A DNA stretch of 51,387 nucleotides from Eubacterium sp. UBA3782 (GTDB lineage: Bacteria; Bacillota; Clostridia; Lachnospirales; Lachnospiraceae): positions 23,528 to 74,914 of the forward strand of contig DFFG01000010.1 of the NCBI GenBank assembly GCA_002368795.1. The letters are read 5' to 3'. The position numbers were made by a program, and so were the translations under genes. Numbering within the stretch: the stretch's first letter is position 1; every line of letters starts with the position of its first letter. This document shows, piece after piece, positions 14,332-23,503 of the stretch. The notes below the pieces were generated by a model, which saw only the letters and a list, made by a program, of their open reading frames with translations, was not told the origin of the DNA and did not search any database.

Positions 14332-15102
14332 ATGAGCGTCAGCTATCTGAAAAGCATCCTGAACGGGGCGGGCAATATCGTCTGCCTTCTCGGCCGTGCT
14401 CCGGCTGCGGAGCAGGGCTGTGACCTGTACAGGGAGGATTTCAGCTACGACATTGAGATCCGGTATGGGCGGTCCCCCAGTGAGATCGTCAACAGCACAT
14501 TTTACAACAACCGTCCGGAAACCTTCTATGAGTTTTACCGGGAGGATATCCTGAAGCACCGCGGCGAGCCTGATGAGATCAACTACAGCCTGCGCCGCAT
14601 GGAGGATGACGGCAAGCTGTCCGGCATCGTGACCCGGGGATATTTCAATCTGTCCCGCCGGGCGGGCTGCCACAATGTCGTATCTCTGTATGGCAATATC
14701 GACAGCAATTTCTGCCCGCACTGCAGAAAGCAGTTCGGTGTGGATTATATTCTGGAACACAAACCGATCCCGATGTGCGACAGCTGCGGGACGATGATCC
14801 ATCCGGGCATCGTGCTCTCCGGCGAGCTTCTGGACAGCCAGAAGGTGAACCGGGCCGTGGAGCTGATCTCAGCGGCAGAGGTCCTTCTGGTCCTTGGCAC
14901 GGATCTGCACACCCGTCTCGGGTCGATGGCAAAGTATTTCAGCGGAGACAAGATCTGTCTGGTGAACCGTTATTCCCACTATTCCGACCAGGCGGCGGAC
15001 TGTGTGTGCATCGGTGACGTGGAACAGATCATGCATGAAGCCTATCCCTCCGGCAGGCTCCTGAAGAAGCCGGCAGGAGAGGGGCGGCAGCCGGAGGATT
15101 GA
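14332..15102 (+). CDS. Sir2-like protein with degenerate active site
   Basis: 256 residues. The C-terminal half follows the sirtuin plan: a zinc ribbon with C128, C131, C149 and C152, then GIVLSGELLD, LLVLGTDL and VCIGDVEQIM. The NAD/catalytic motifs are lost: the N-terminal GAGxS...GIPDFR is replaced by LLGRAPAAEQGCDLYRED, TQNxD by TRGYF, and the catalytic His of LHG by Tyr (SLYGN, Y120). It therefore probably does not deacylate in the classical way; it could bind NAD-like ligands or act structurally. AAGGAGG lies before the ATG. It is in line with an ACP gene upstream and gltX downstream (44 bases). Confidence 0.8.
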   Translation: MSVSYLKSILNGAGNIVCLLGRAPAAEQGCDLYREDFSYDIEIRYGRSPSEIVNSTFYNNRPETFYEFYREDILKHRGEPDEINYSLRRMEDDGKLSGIVTRGYFNLSRRAGCHNVVSLYGNIDSNFCPHCRKQFGVDYILEHKPIPMCDSCGTMIHPGIVLSGELLDSQKVNRAVELISAAEVLLVLGTDLHTRLGSMAKYFSGDKICLVNRYSHYSDQAADCVCIGDVEQIMHEAYPSGRLLKKPAGEGRQPED

Positions 15103-15146
15103 GCCTGGCTGCACGAAAATAACGAAACAGGAGACTAAGAACAAAG

Positions 15147-16601
15147 ATGACGATGGTTAAAACCAGATTTGCACCAAGTCCGACAGGAAGAATGCATGTG
15201 GGAAATCTGCGCACGGCGCTGTATTCCTATCTGATCGCCAAGCATGCTGGCGGCAGCTTTATGCTGCGGATCGAAGATACCGACCAGGAGCGCTTTATGG
15301 AAGGCGCACTGGATATCATTTACCGTACACTCAGCTATACCGGGCTGGTCCACGATGAGGGACCGGACAAGGACGGCGGCGTCGGTCCCTATGTGCAGAG
15401 TGAGCGCTGCCGGCAGGGGATCTACAAGAAATATGCCGAGCAGCTGGTGCGTCAGGGCGATGCCTACTACTGCTTCTGCACGAAGGAGAGACTGGAAAGC
15501 CTGCGCCGCACGGTGGCGGGAAAGGAGATCTCAGCCTACGACAAGCACTGCCTGCACCTTTCCAAGGAGGAGATCCAGGCAAAGCTCGATGCCGGCGAGC
15601 CCTACGTTATCCGCTTTAACATGCCGCTTGAGGGCACAACGACCTTCCATGATGAGATCTATGGAAATATTACCGTCAACAATGACGAGCTCGACGATCT
15701 GATCCTGATCAAGTCCGACGGCTATCCCACCTACAATTTCGCCAATGTTGTGGATGACCATCTGATGGGCATCACCCATGTGGTGCGGGGCAATGAATAC
15801 CTGTCCTCCACACCGAAATACAACCGGATCTATGAGGCCTTTGGCTGGGAGATCCCGACGTATATCCACTGCCCGCTGATCACCAACGAGGACGGTCAGA
15901 AGCTGTCCAAGCGTTCCGGCCATTCCTCCTTTGAGGATCTGCTGGATCAGGGCTATGTAAAGGAAGCCATCCTCAACTTTGTGGCGCTGCTTGGCTGGAG
16001 CCCGGCAGGGGAGAGAGAGATCTACAGCCTTCCCGAGCTGGTGGAGATCTTTGATTACACTCACATCAACAAGAGCCCGGCTGTCTTTGACATGACCAAG
16101 CTCAAGTGGATGAACGGCGAGTACATCAAGGCGATGGACGAGGACAGCTTCTATAAGCTGGCCAGCCCCTATCTGGATAAGTACCTGAAGGAGGGGCTGG
16201 ATAAGCGCAAGATCGCAGCCATGGTCAGAACAAGGATCTCGGTCCTGCCGGATATCGAGGAGCAGGTCGACTTCTTTAATGCTGTTCCGGACTATGATGT
16301 CTCGATGTACATCAACAAGAAGTCAAAGAGCACGCTGGAGACCTCCAGACAGATCCTCGGCGATGTCCTTCCGCTTCTCGAGGCGGCAGAAAGCTTTGAC
16401 AATGATACGCTGTTTGCGATCCTTTCGGATTACGCAAAGGCAAATGAACGCAAGATCAACATCGTGATGTGGCCGCTCCGCACGGCAGTTTCCGGAAAAA
16501 TGGCTACGCCCGCAGGCGCGACCGGCCTGATGGAGGTCCTGGGCAAGGAGGAATCCCTCTGCAGGATCCGGGCAGCCATCGCAAAGCTGGATGAGGCCTG
16601 A
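15147..16601 (+). CDS. gltX: glutamyl-tRNA synthetase
   Basis: 484 residues, normal length. It charges tRNA-Glu with glutamate using ATP. The class I signature HIGH appears as HVGN (residues 17-20, within PSPTGRMHVGNLRTALYSYL), and the KMSKS loop as KLSKRSG. The N-terminal MLRIEDTD is also typical. The C-terminal anticodon-binding helical part begins after about residue 320. GGAGA lies upstream of the ATG at moderate distance. The gene is followed after 52 bases by a helicase gene on the same strand. Confidence 0.97.
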   Translation: MTMVKTRFAPSPTGRMHVGNLRTALYSYLIAKHAGGSFMLRIEDTDQERFMEGALDIIYRTLSYTGLVHDEGPDKDGGVGPYVQSERCRQGIYKKYAEQLVRQGDAYYCFCTKERLESLRRTVAGKEISAYDKHCLHLSKEEIQAKLDAGEPYVIRFNMPLEGTTTFHDEIYGNITVNNDELDDLILIKSDGYPTYNFANVVDDHLMGITHVVRGNEYLSSTPKYNRIYEAFGWEIPTYIHCPLITNEDGQKLSKRSGHSSFEDLLDQGYVKEAILNFVALLGWSPAGEREIYSLPELVEIFDYTHINKSPAVFDMTKLKWMNGEYIKAMDEDSFYKLASPYLDKYLKEGLDKRKIAAMVRTRISVLPDIEEQVDFFNAVPDYDVSMYINKKSKSTLETSRQILGDVLPLLEAAESFDNDTLFAILSDYAKANERKINIVMWPLRTAVSGKMATPAGATGLMEVLGKEESLCRIRAAIAKLDEA

Positions 16602-16653
16602 AGCGAAGCTGCCAGGCAGTCTGCGCACAGGTGACAGGAGAGAGCCCTGCAGT

Positions 16654-18480
16654 ATGCAGTATAACGAAATACAGGAAAAGGCAGTCGCCCACACCAAAGG
16701 CCCCATGCTGGTCCTTGCCGGACCCGGTTCCGGCAAGACCGCAGTCATCACGGGCAGGTGTGCGCGGCTGATCAGAGATGGGATCTCTCCTTCGTCGATT
16801 CTGGTGGTGACCTTTACCAAGGCGGCCGCCAGTGAAATGAAGGAGAGATTTTTAAAACTTACCGGCGGAAAGGCCAGAGGAGCGACCTTTGGCACCTTTC
16901 ACGGGATCTACTATGGGATCCTGAAAAACACCTACCGCATCAGGGGCGGATGCATCATGGCGGATGATCTCCGTCAGAATGTGCTCCATGAGATCCTGCT
17001 GTCTGTCTACCCGGGAGCTGCCCAGGAGGCAGACCTGCCATCCCAGGTGGGGCGGGAGATCAGCCTGGTCAAGGGAAGCCGCGCGGATGTCCGGTATTTT
17101 TATTCCGGGGTCCTGCCGCAGGATGTCTTTCGGAGCGTCTATACGGCCTACGAAAACTGGAAGCGGGATAACGGCCGCATGGATTTTGATGACATCATTA
17201 CCCGCTGCCATGCCCTCCTTTCCGGATCACCTGAGATCCTTCAGCGCTGGCAGGAAAAATTCCGCTACATTCTGGTCGACGAGTTTCAGGATATCAGTCC
17301 GCTGCAGTATGAGATCCTGCGGATGCTGGCTCTGCCCGAAAACAATCTGTTTATCGTGGGCGATGACGACCAGAGCATCTACCGGTTCCGCGGCGCAAGC
17401 CCGGAGCTTATGCTGAATTTTCCAAAGGATTACCCGGATGCACAGATCCTTGCCCTGGAGGACAATTATCGCAATACGCCCCAGATCCTGGGAGCGGCCG
17501 GGCGGCTGATCACCCACAACAGAAAACGCTACGAAAAGCTGCAGATCCCGGTCAGCGAGGACGGCGAGAAGGTCGCCGCATATATGGCTAAGAATTCCAG
17601 AGAGGAATGCCGGCGTGTGGCGGAGGACATCCTCCGGGCCCATGAGGAAGGAGTGCCCTATGAGGAGATGGCGCTCTTGTTCCGGACCAACGGCGGCTGC
17701 CGCGAAGCGGTGGAGCAGCTGATGGAGTACCGGATCCCCTTCCAGGCAGGCGATGCGATCCCCTGTGTGTTTGATCACTGGATCGCAAAGAATATCTTCT
17801 GCTATATGGATATCGGCGCGGGAAGCCGCGCAAGAAGCGATTTTCTTCAGATCTGCAACCGGCCGAACCGCTATCTTTCCCGTGATGCTTTCTATGAGCC
17901 GGTGGTCTCTTTTGAGCACCTGTATGCCTGGTATGAAGGAAAGGACTGGATGGAGCGGCGGGTGGAGCAGTTCGAGTCGCAGCTTCGGATGGTCGGGCGG
18001 CTGTCCCCCTACGGAGCAGTCACCTATATCCGCAGGGAGATTGGCTACGAGGAGTATCTGAAGAGCTATGCCATGGAGCGGAATCTGCCCGCGGAGGATC
18101 TGCTGTCTGTGCTGGATGAGCTGGCAGACAGCGCAAGGAATTACCGCACCTACCAGGAATGGCAGGAGGCGATCAGCGCCTTTCGGGAGACCCTGCAGGA
18201 GCAAAAGATGCGCAGCCCAAAAGACAAAAAAGAGGGCGTGATGGTCTCGACGCTCCATGCCAGCAAGGGGATGGAGTATGACAGGGTATGGATCCTGGAT
18301 GTCAACGAGGGAATCATCCCCTATCACAAGGCTGTGCTGGATGCCGATCTTGAGGAGGAGCGGCGTATGCTCTATGTGGGCATGACAAGGGCGCGGAAAA
18401 AACTGACCCTGTGCAGTGTACGGGAGCGGTACGAAAAGGCGGCATCGCCCAGTCCGTTTCTGGAAGAGATATTTGGCTGA
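16654..18480 (+). CDS. UvrD/PcrA-like superfamily I DNA helicase
   Basis: 608 residues, somewhat shorter than PcrA/UvrD (about 720). All core helicase motifs are visible: Q-motif MQYNEIQEKAV, Walker A GPGSGKT (23-29), Ia VVTFTKAAASEM, Walker B DEFQD, III GDDDQSIYRFRGA, the segment VSTLHASKGMEYDRVWI, and motif VI RRMLYVGMTRARKKL. It is a 3'-5' ATP-driven helicase of repair or replication. The start at 16654 puts the Q-motif at the N-terminus and has AGGAGA upstream; the in-frame ATG at 16591 lies inside gltX and lacks a ribosome-binding site. The C-terminus stops soon after motif VI, so the RNA-polymerase-binding tail of PcrA is missing. Confidence 0.93.
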   Translation: MQYNEIQEKAVAHTKGPMLVLAGPGSGKTAVITGRCARLIRDGISPSSILVVTFTKAAASEMKERFLKLTGGKARGATFGTFHGIYYGILKNTYRIRGGCIMADDLRQNVLHEILLSVYPGAAQEADLPSQVGREISLVKGSRADVRYFYSGVLPQDVFRSVYTAYENWKRDNGRMDFDDIITRCHALLSGSPEILQRWQEKFRYILVDEFQDISPLQYEILRMLALPENNLFIVGDDDQSIYRFRGASPELMLNFPKDYPDAQILALEDNYRNTPQILGAAGRLITHNRKRYEKLQIPVSEDGEKVAAYMAKNSREECRRVAEDILRAHEEGVPYEEMALLFRTNGGCREAVEQLMEYRIPFQAGDAIPCVFDHWIAKNIFCYMDIGAGSRARSDFLQICNRPNRYLSRDAFYEPVVSFEHLYAWYEGKDWMERRVEQFESQLRMVGRLSPYGAVTYIRREIGYEEYLKSYAMERNLPAEDLLSVLDELADSARNYRTYQEWQEAISAFRETLQEQKMRSPKDKKEGVMVSTLHASKGMEYDRVWILDVNEGIIPYHKAVLDADLEEERRMLYVGMTRARKKLTLCSVRERYEKAASPSPFLEEIFG

Positions 18481-18505
18481 TGCAGCACAAGGAGAAATAC
18501 AGGAA

Positions 18506-18904
18506 ATGAATTATGCGGATGACATCCATGCCAGTAAGACGCTGGACTGCAGGGAAGCGGAGCACATGATCCCGGGATATTTGGAGGATACGCTGTCTGA
18601 CCGGAACATGCGGGCCTTTATCGCCCATGTTCAGAACTGCCAGAAATGCTACAATGAGCTGGAGACAAATTTCATGGTCGAACGGACCGTGCGCTATCTG
18701 AATGATGCGAATGCCGAGAACATGTCGCTGAATATGCAGCCGCTCCTTAGGCAGGATCTCCGGGAAAAGATCCGTTCGCTTAGCGTAAAGCGCCGGGTGC
18801 GGCTGATCCGCGGCATCATCCTGGCTCTTACGGTCATTCTGCTTGCCCTTCTGATCCTGGATCTGACGGGGCTATTCCAGATCACCTATCTGTTCTTGGA
18901 CTAA
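18506..18904 (+). CDS. anti-sigma-factor-like zinc-finger membrane protein
   Basis: 132 residues. The N-terminus has the zf-HC2 pattern of zinc-binding anti-sigma domains: C15, then H41-x3-C45-x2-C48 (AHVQNCQKC). A charged helical linker follows, then one membrane helix (about 102-124, RGIILALTVILLALLILDL) and a short outside tail. This is the layout of ZAS-type membrane anti-sigma factors, but no ECF sigma gene is nearby and the external domain is almost absent. It sits 25 bases after the helicase gene and 15 before polA, so it is co-transcribed with DNA-repair genes. AAGGAG lies 11 bases before the ATG. The anti-sigma role is inference from the fold only. Confidence 0.8.
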   Translation: MNYADDIHASKTLDCREAEHMIPGYLEDTLSDRNMRAFIAHVQNCQKCYNELETNFMVERTVRYLNDANAENMSLNMQPLLRQDLREKIRSLSVKRRVRLIRGIILALTVILLALLILDLTGLFQITYLFLD

Positions 18905-18919
18905 AATAAGGAGCGATTC

Positions 18920-21574
18920 ATGAGTGAAAAGATTCTTCTGATCGACGGACACAGTATCCTGAACCGGACATTTTACGGGCTTCCGGACCTGACAAATTCC
19001 AGCGGACAGCATACGAATGCGGTCTACGGGTTTCTGAATATCCTGTTTCGACTGCTGGATGAGGAGAAGCCGGACTACCTGGCGGTCGCCTTTGACCTTC
19101 ACGAGCCCACCTTCCGTCATAAGATGTATGAGGCATACAAGGGGACCCGGCATCCCATGCCGGAGGAGCTGCGCGAGCAGGTGCCCATGATGAAGGAAGT
19201 CCTCCAGGCCATGGGAGTCGCCGTTCTGACCCTGCCGGGATATGAAGCCGACGATATTCTTGGCACCATCGCGAAAAAGAGCGAAGCAAAGGGATGGGAG
19301 GTCACGGTGCTCTCGGGCGACCGGGACCTGCTGCAGCTGGCCACGGACCGGATCATGATCCGGATCCCGAAGACAAAAGCCGGCCAGACCCAGATCCTGG
19401 ACTATCATACGCAGGAAGTGGTGGAGGAGTTCCAGCTGACACCTGCCCAGATCATCGAGCTGAAGGCGCTCATGGGCGATTCTTCCGACAATATCCCTGG
19501 CATTCCGGGCGTTGGCATCAAGACGGCCACAAAGATCCTGAATGCCTACGGGACCATCGAAAATGCTCATGCCCATATCGACGAGATCACACCGCCAAAG
19601 GCCAGAAACGCCATGCGGGAGCATTGGGATCTAGCCGTGCTTTCCAAGACACTGGCGACCATCAATACCGACAGCCCCATCGAGCTGGATACGGAAGCGG
19701 CCAGGGTCGGCGATCTCTTTACGCCGGAAGCCTATACGCTGTTTCGCCAGCTGGAATTCAAAAAGCTGCTGCCCAAATTCAGCAAGACAGAAGAGAAGGA
19801 GAGCGGGCGGCTCCAGGTGAAGATCTGCAAGGGCGATGCGGAGGCGGAGGAGATCCTCTCCCGTGCCGAAAAAGCACAGGAGGCGGGCGTGTATCTGCTT
19901 GCCAGCCAGGACCTTGCGGCAGGCAGCGCCACGATCCGTGGACTTGCAGTATCGCTTTCCCTGGAGGATACCTGGTTTATCCCTGCAGAAGGGGCGATGG
20001 CCGGCGACGCCCTTGTCCAAAGGACGAGGGAGCTGTGCAGCCATCTGAAACAGGTCAGCACCTACGGGCTGAAGGAGCTGGCAGAGATCACCGGTCTTCC
20101 GGAGCGGGAGAACATCGATGATATCAAGATCGCCGCCTATCTGCTGGATCCGCTAAAGAGCGATTATCCCTTTGACACCATCGGCGATGCCGGCATCACG
20201 GAAAAGATCATTGCTGCCGAGGAGATCTTTAAAGGAAAGAAGATCCCGGCTGTCACTGCCATGGAGACCGAACAGGCTGCGCTGTATGCCGGTGAGACTG
20301 CCTATGTTGCCCTTGCGGCAAGGGCGGGACTTCTGGAGAAACTGACCGGGCAGGGAATGGATCGTCTGTACAGTCAGATCGAGATCCCGCTGGTGTGGGT
20401 GCTGGCCGACATGGAACAGGCCGGCATACGGATCCTTCCGGAGGAGCTGGCCGCTTACGGCAGAAATCTCCAGGAGGGGATCAGACGTCTGGAGAAACAG
20501 ATCTATGAAAAGGCGGGTATGGAGTTCAACATCAACTCGCCCAAACAGCTTGGGGAGATCCTGTTCGACCGGATGAAGCTGCCGGGGGCAAAACGGACCA
20601 AGACCGGCTATTCCACCTCTGCGGATATCCTGGAAAAACTGGCGCCGGAGCATCCCTTTGTGGCAGACATCCTCGAGTACCGGACGCTGAGCAAGCTGAA
20701 ATCGACCTATGCAGACGGGCTTGCAGCCTTCATCGGTGCGGATGGGAGGATCCATTCACGCTTCCATCAGACCATCACGGCTACCGGACGGATCAGCAGT
20801 GCCGATCCGAACCTGCAGAATATCCCGGTACGGATCGAGCTGGGACGGCAGATCCGGAAGGTGTTTGTTCCGGAGGAGGGCTGCCTGTTTGTGGACGCGG
20901 ATTATTCCCAGATCGAGCTGCGCGTGCTGGCGGCAATGTCCGGGGATGAAAAACTGATCAGTGCCTACCGGGAGGCAAAGGACATCCACCGGATCACGGC
21001 ATCCCAGGTCTTCCACGTGCCCTTTGACGAGGTCACGCCCATCATGCGGCGCAACGCGAAGGCCGTCAACTTTGGCATCGTCTACGGCATCAGTGCCTTC
21101 GGCCTTTCCCAGGATCTGGACATTTCCAGGCAGGAGGCACAGGCGTATATCGACAGCTATTATGAGACCTATCCGGGCATCCGCAGCTTCCTGGATGGTC
21201 TGGTCGCAGATGCCAAAAAGGAAGGTTATTCCGTAACCCTTTACGGGCGTCGGCGTCCGATGCCGGAGCTTGGCGCGGGCAATTTTATGACCCGGCAGTT
21301 TGGCGAGCGGGTGGCAAGAAATGCGCCGATCCAGGGAACCGCCGCGGATATCATAAAGATCGCAATGATCCGGGTGCGGGCACGGCTTGCTGCCGAGCAG
21401 ATGAAGGCACGGCTGATCCTGCAGGTGCACGATGAGCTGCTCATCGAGGCGCCGGAGGAAGAGGAGGCCAGAGTGCGGCAGATCCTGGAGGAGGAGATGA
21501 CCGGCGCGGCCAGCCTGGCGGTCCGCCTGGAGGTGGACGCCCATACGGGCCATACCTGGTATGATGCCAAGTAA
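18920..21574 (+). CDS. polA: DNA polymerase I
   Basis: 884 residues. The N-terminal 5'-3' exonuclease (FEN) domain (about 1-290) has LIDGHSILNRTFYGLP, YEADDILGT and GDSSDNIPGIPGVG. The middle 3'-5' exonuclease-like domain (about 295-470) lacks the DxE of motif I; the strand reads GVYLLASQDLA, so proofreading is probably inactive, as in Taq and Bst enzymes. The polymerase domain has motif A DYSQIELR (D661), motif B RRNAKAVNFGIVYG and motif C VHDELLIE (D838). It fills gaps and removes RNA primers. GGAG lies upstream of the ATG. It is 15 bases after the zinc-finger gene; the 167-base gap to coaE holds three hairpins without T-runs. Confidence 0.97.
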   Translation: MSEKILLIDGHSILNRTFYGLPDLTNSSGQHTNAVYGFLNILFRLLDEEKPDYLAVAFDLHEPTFRHKMYEAYKGTRHPMPEELREQVPMMKEVLQAMGVAVLTLPGYEADDILGTIAKKSEAKGWEVTVLSGDRDLLQLATDRIMIRIPKTKAGQTQILDYHTQEVVEEFQLTPAQIIELKALMGDSSDNIPGIPGVGIKTATKILNAYGTIENAHAHIDEITPPKARNAMREHWDLAVLSKTLATINTDSPIELDTEAARVGDLFTPEAYTLFRQLEFKKLLPKFSKTEEKESGRLQVKICKGDAEAEEILSRAEKAQEAGVYLLASQDLAAGSATIRGLAVSLSLEDTWFIPAEGAMAGDALVQRTRELCSHLKQVSTYGLKELAEITGLPERENIDDIKIAAYLLDPLKSDYPFDTIGDAGITEKIIAAEEIFKGKKIPAVTAMETEQAALYAGETAYVALAARAGLLEKLTGQGMDRLYSQIEIPLVWVLADMEQAGIRILPEELAAYGRNLQEGIRRLEKQIYEKAGMEFNINSPKQLGEILFDRMKLPGAKRTKTGYSTSADILEKLAPEHPFVADILEYRTLSKLKSTYADGLAAFIGADGRIHSRFHQTITATGRISSADPNLQNIPVRIELGRQIRKVFVPEEGCLFVDADYSQIELRVLAAMSGDEKLISAYREAKDIHRITASQVFHVPFDEVTPIMRRNAKAVNFGIVYGISAFGLSQDLDISRQEAQAYIDSYYETYPGIRSFLDGLVADAKKEGYSVTLYGRRRPMPELGAGNFMTRQFGERVARNAPIQGTAADIIKIAMIRVRARLAAEQMKARLILQVHDELLIEAPEEEEARVRQILEEEMTGAASLAVRLEVDAHTGHTWYDAK

Positions 21575-21598
21575 ATACTGCAACGCATTCGGGAGGCC

Positions 21599-21687
21599 CC
21601 GCCTCTATAGGCGGTAAGAACGCCGAGGCGTTCTTAAATAGTAAGAAGAGAATTCCTGCCGGCGGGGCATTTGCCATCGCCGGCAGG
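21599..21687. other. three consecutive hairpins between polA and coaE
   Basis: CCGCC/GGCGG (21599-21603 with 21610-21614), a near-perfect palindrome AAGAACGCC-GA-GGCGTTCTT (21616-21635), and CCTGCCGGC/GCCGGCAGG (21655-21663 with 21679-21687). None has a T-run, so they are more likely mRNA stability or processing structures than full terminators. Confidence 0.6.
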
Positions 21688-21741
21688 ATCCAGATACACA
21701 GCCTGCCGCCTGCCATGGCGGGAGCGTAAAGGAAGGACAAG

Positions 21742-22389
21742 ATGAAGATCATCGGGATCACCGGGGGCGTAGGCAGCGGAAAGAGCGAGGTGCTGAACAT
21801 CCTGGAGGAACAGTTTGGCGCCGTCTGCGTGCGCCTGGATGAGGTGTCAAAGGCACTGATGAAAAAGGGAGGCCCGTGCTATGCGCCGGTCCTTGATCTG
21901 TTTGGCAGCGGGGTCGTTCTGCCGGATGGGGAATTTGACCGGGGCGCCATCGCTGCAAAAATATTCAGCGACGATTCGCTCCGCCTGGCGATGAACCAGA
22001 TCATGCATCCGGCGGTAAAACAGGCAGTTCTGGCGGATATCGCGGCCAGAAGAGCAAAGGAGACAGAAGAGATGGCGGCCCCTCGCGGCACCCATACGGA
22101 GATCCTTTACGTGCTGGAATCGGCCCTTCTTCTGGAAGAAAAATATAATGAAATCTGCACAGAAGTATGGTATGTTTATGCAGACGAAGCGGTAAGACGC
22201 CTGCGCCTTGCCGAAACACGGGGCTATTCAGAGGAAAAGATCACCTCGATCATGAAGAGTCAGCAGTCGGATGAATGCTTTCGGGCACACGCCGATCGGA
22301 TCCTGGAGAACAGTGGTGATCTTGCCGATACGGCCCGGCAGATCCGGGAAGCCCTGAAATCTATTTCTGAAGCAGCAGAGGTCAGTTGA
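21742..22389 (+). CDS. coaE: dephospho-CoA kinase
   Basis: 215 residues. It phosphorylates the 3'-OH of dephospho-CoA, the last step of CoA synthesis. The P-loop is GGVGSGKS (residues 8-15). LDEVSKALMKKGGPCYAPVL and FDRGAIAAKIFSDD follow the family order, as do HPAVKQAV and the LID-like QQSDECFRAHADRILEN. A short insertion around KETEEMAAPRGTHTE is unusual but lies in a variable loop. GGAAGG lies before the ATG. Its stop is one base before the next gene's start, so the two are translated together. Confidence 0.95.
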   Translation: MKIIGITGGVGSGKSEVLNILEEQFGAVCVRLDEVSKALMKKGGPCYAPVLDLFGSGVVLPDGEFDRGAIAAKIFSDDSLRLAMNQIMHPAVKQAVLADIAARRAKETEEMAAPRGTHTEILYVLESALLLEEKYNEICTEVWYVYADEAVRRLRLAETRGYSEEKITSIMKSQQSDECFRAHADRILENSGDLADTARQIREALKSISEAAEVS

Positions 22390-22390
22390 C

Positions 22391-23188
22391 ATGAAATTTT
22401 GCAGTTTATCCAGCGGAAGCAGCGGGAACTGTATTTTTGCCGGAAATGAGCACACCAGCCTTCTGGTGGATGCCGGGATCTCCGGAAAACGGGTGGAAGC
22501 CGGTCTGAACGAGATCGGCTATACCGGGCCAGACATTGACGGGATCCTCGTCACCCACGAGCATTCCGACCATATCAAAGGCCTGGGCATCATGGCCAGG
22601 CGCTATGGCATCCCGATCTACGCGACACGCGGGACCTGGCAGGCCATGCAGAGGCAGAATGCCATCGGCAAGGTGGACCCGGAGCTGTTCCATCCGATCG
22701 AAGCAGACAAAGCCGTGGAGATCGGGGATCTGCGCGTCGATCCGTTTACCATATCCCACGATGCGGCGGAGCCGGTGGGCTTTCGGATCACCAGCGGCAG
22801 GCAGAGCGTTGCGGTGGCCACGGACATGGGCTGCTATTCGGAGTACACGATCGCGCACCTGCAGAACCTGGATGCCATCCTTCTGGAGGCCAACCACGAT
22901 GTCAGCATGCTGGAGGCGGGGCGCTACCCCTATCCACTGAAGGTCCGGATCCTTAGCGATCACGGCCATCTTTCCAATGAGGCGTCCGGACAGCTCCTGT
23001 GCGAGCTGCTCCACGACAATATACGGCATATTTTTCTGGGCCATCTGAGTGCGGAGAACAATTATCCGGCACTGGCCTATGAGACGGTCTGCGCCGAGGT
23101 GACCCTGGGCGACAACCCCTACCGGTCCGATGATTTTCCCATCACGGTGGCCAGAAGAGATACTGTCGGGGAACTGCTGGAATTCTGA
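22391..23188 (+). CDS. MBL-fold metallohydrolase (YycJ/WalJ-like)
   Basis: 265 residues of metallo-beta-lactamase fold. The metal site is THEHSDH (H56, H58, D60, H61), with SHDAAEPVGFRI, ATDMG, LEANHD and FLGHLSAENN giving later ligands. The N-terminus MKFCSLSSGSSGNCIF is the YycJ/WalJ hallmark. Relatives are exonuclease-like enzymes implicated in DNA metabolism and cell-wall coordination. In many Firmicutes the gene follows walRK; here it follows polA-coaE, which suits a nuclease role. One base separates it from coaE. Confidence 0.92.
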   Translation: MKFCSLSSGSSGNCIFAGNEHTSLLVDAGISGKRVEAGLNEIGYTGPDIDGILVTHEHSDHIKGLGIMARRYGIPIYATRGTWQAMQRQNAIGKVDPELFHPIEADKAVEIGDLRVDPFTISHDAAEPVGFRITSGRQSVAVATDMGCYSEYTIAHLQNLDAILLEANHDVSMLEAGRYPYPLKVRILSDHGHLSNEASGQLLCELLHDNIRHIFLGHLSAENNYPALAYETVCAEVTLGDNPYRSDDFPITVARRDTVGELLEF

Positions 23189-23207
23189 ACAGGCAAGGGA
23201 GTCAGAA

Positions 23208-23480
23208 ATGAAAAAGACCATTATAACAGTTACCGGAAAAGACACGGTCGGGATCATCGCCAAAGTGTGCGTATATCTTGCCGAGAACAATGTCAACATC
23301 GAGGATATCTCCCAGACGATCCTGCAGGGATATTTTCATATGATGATGATCACGGACACCTCCAAATCTGCAAAGACGAATGCCGAGCTTTCGGCTGAGC
23401 TGAAGGCGGTCGGCGAGGAGATCGGCGTCGTGATCCGCTGCCAGAGAGAAGACATTTTTGACATGATGCACCGGATCTGA
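23208..23480 (+). CDS. ACT-domain protein (UPF0237)
   Basis: 90 residues forming a single ACT-type regulatory domain: IITVTGKDTVGIIAKVCVYL, NNVNIEDISQTIL, then YFHMMMITD. Such proteins are known almost only as partners of the UPF0210/PFL-like gene that follows 23 bases downstream. They are probably amino-acid or metabolite sensors. The ATG at 23208 is preceded by AAGGGAG. In-frame codons upstream of it lie within the preceding gene and are unconserved. Confidence 0.93.
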   Translation: MKKTIITVTGKDTVGIIAKVCVYLAENNVNIEDISQTILQGYFHMMMITDTSKSAKTNAELSAELKAVGEEIGVVIRCQREDIFDMMHRI

Positions 23481-23503
23481 CGGCCCGGGAAGAGGATACT
23501 GCC

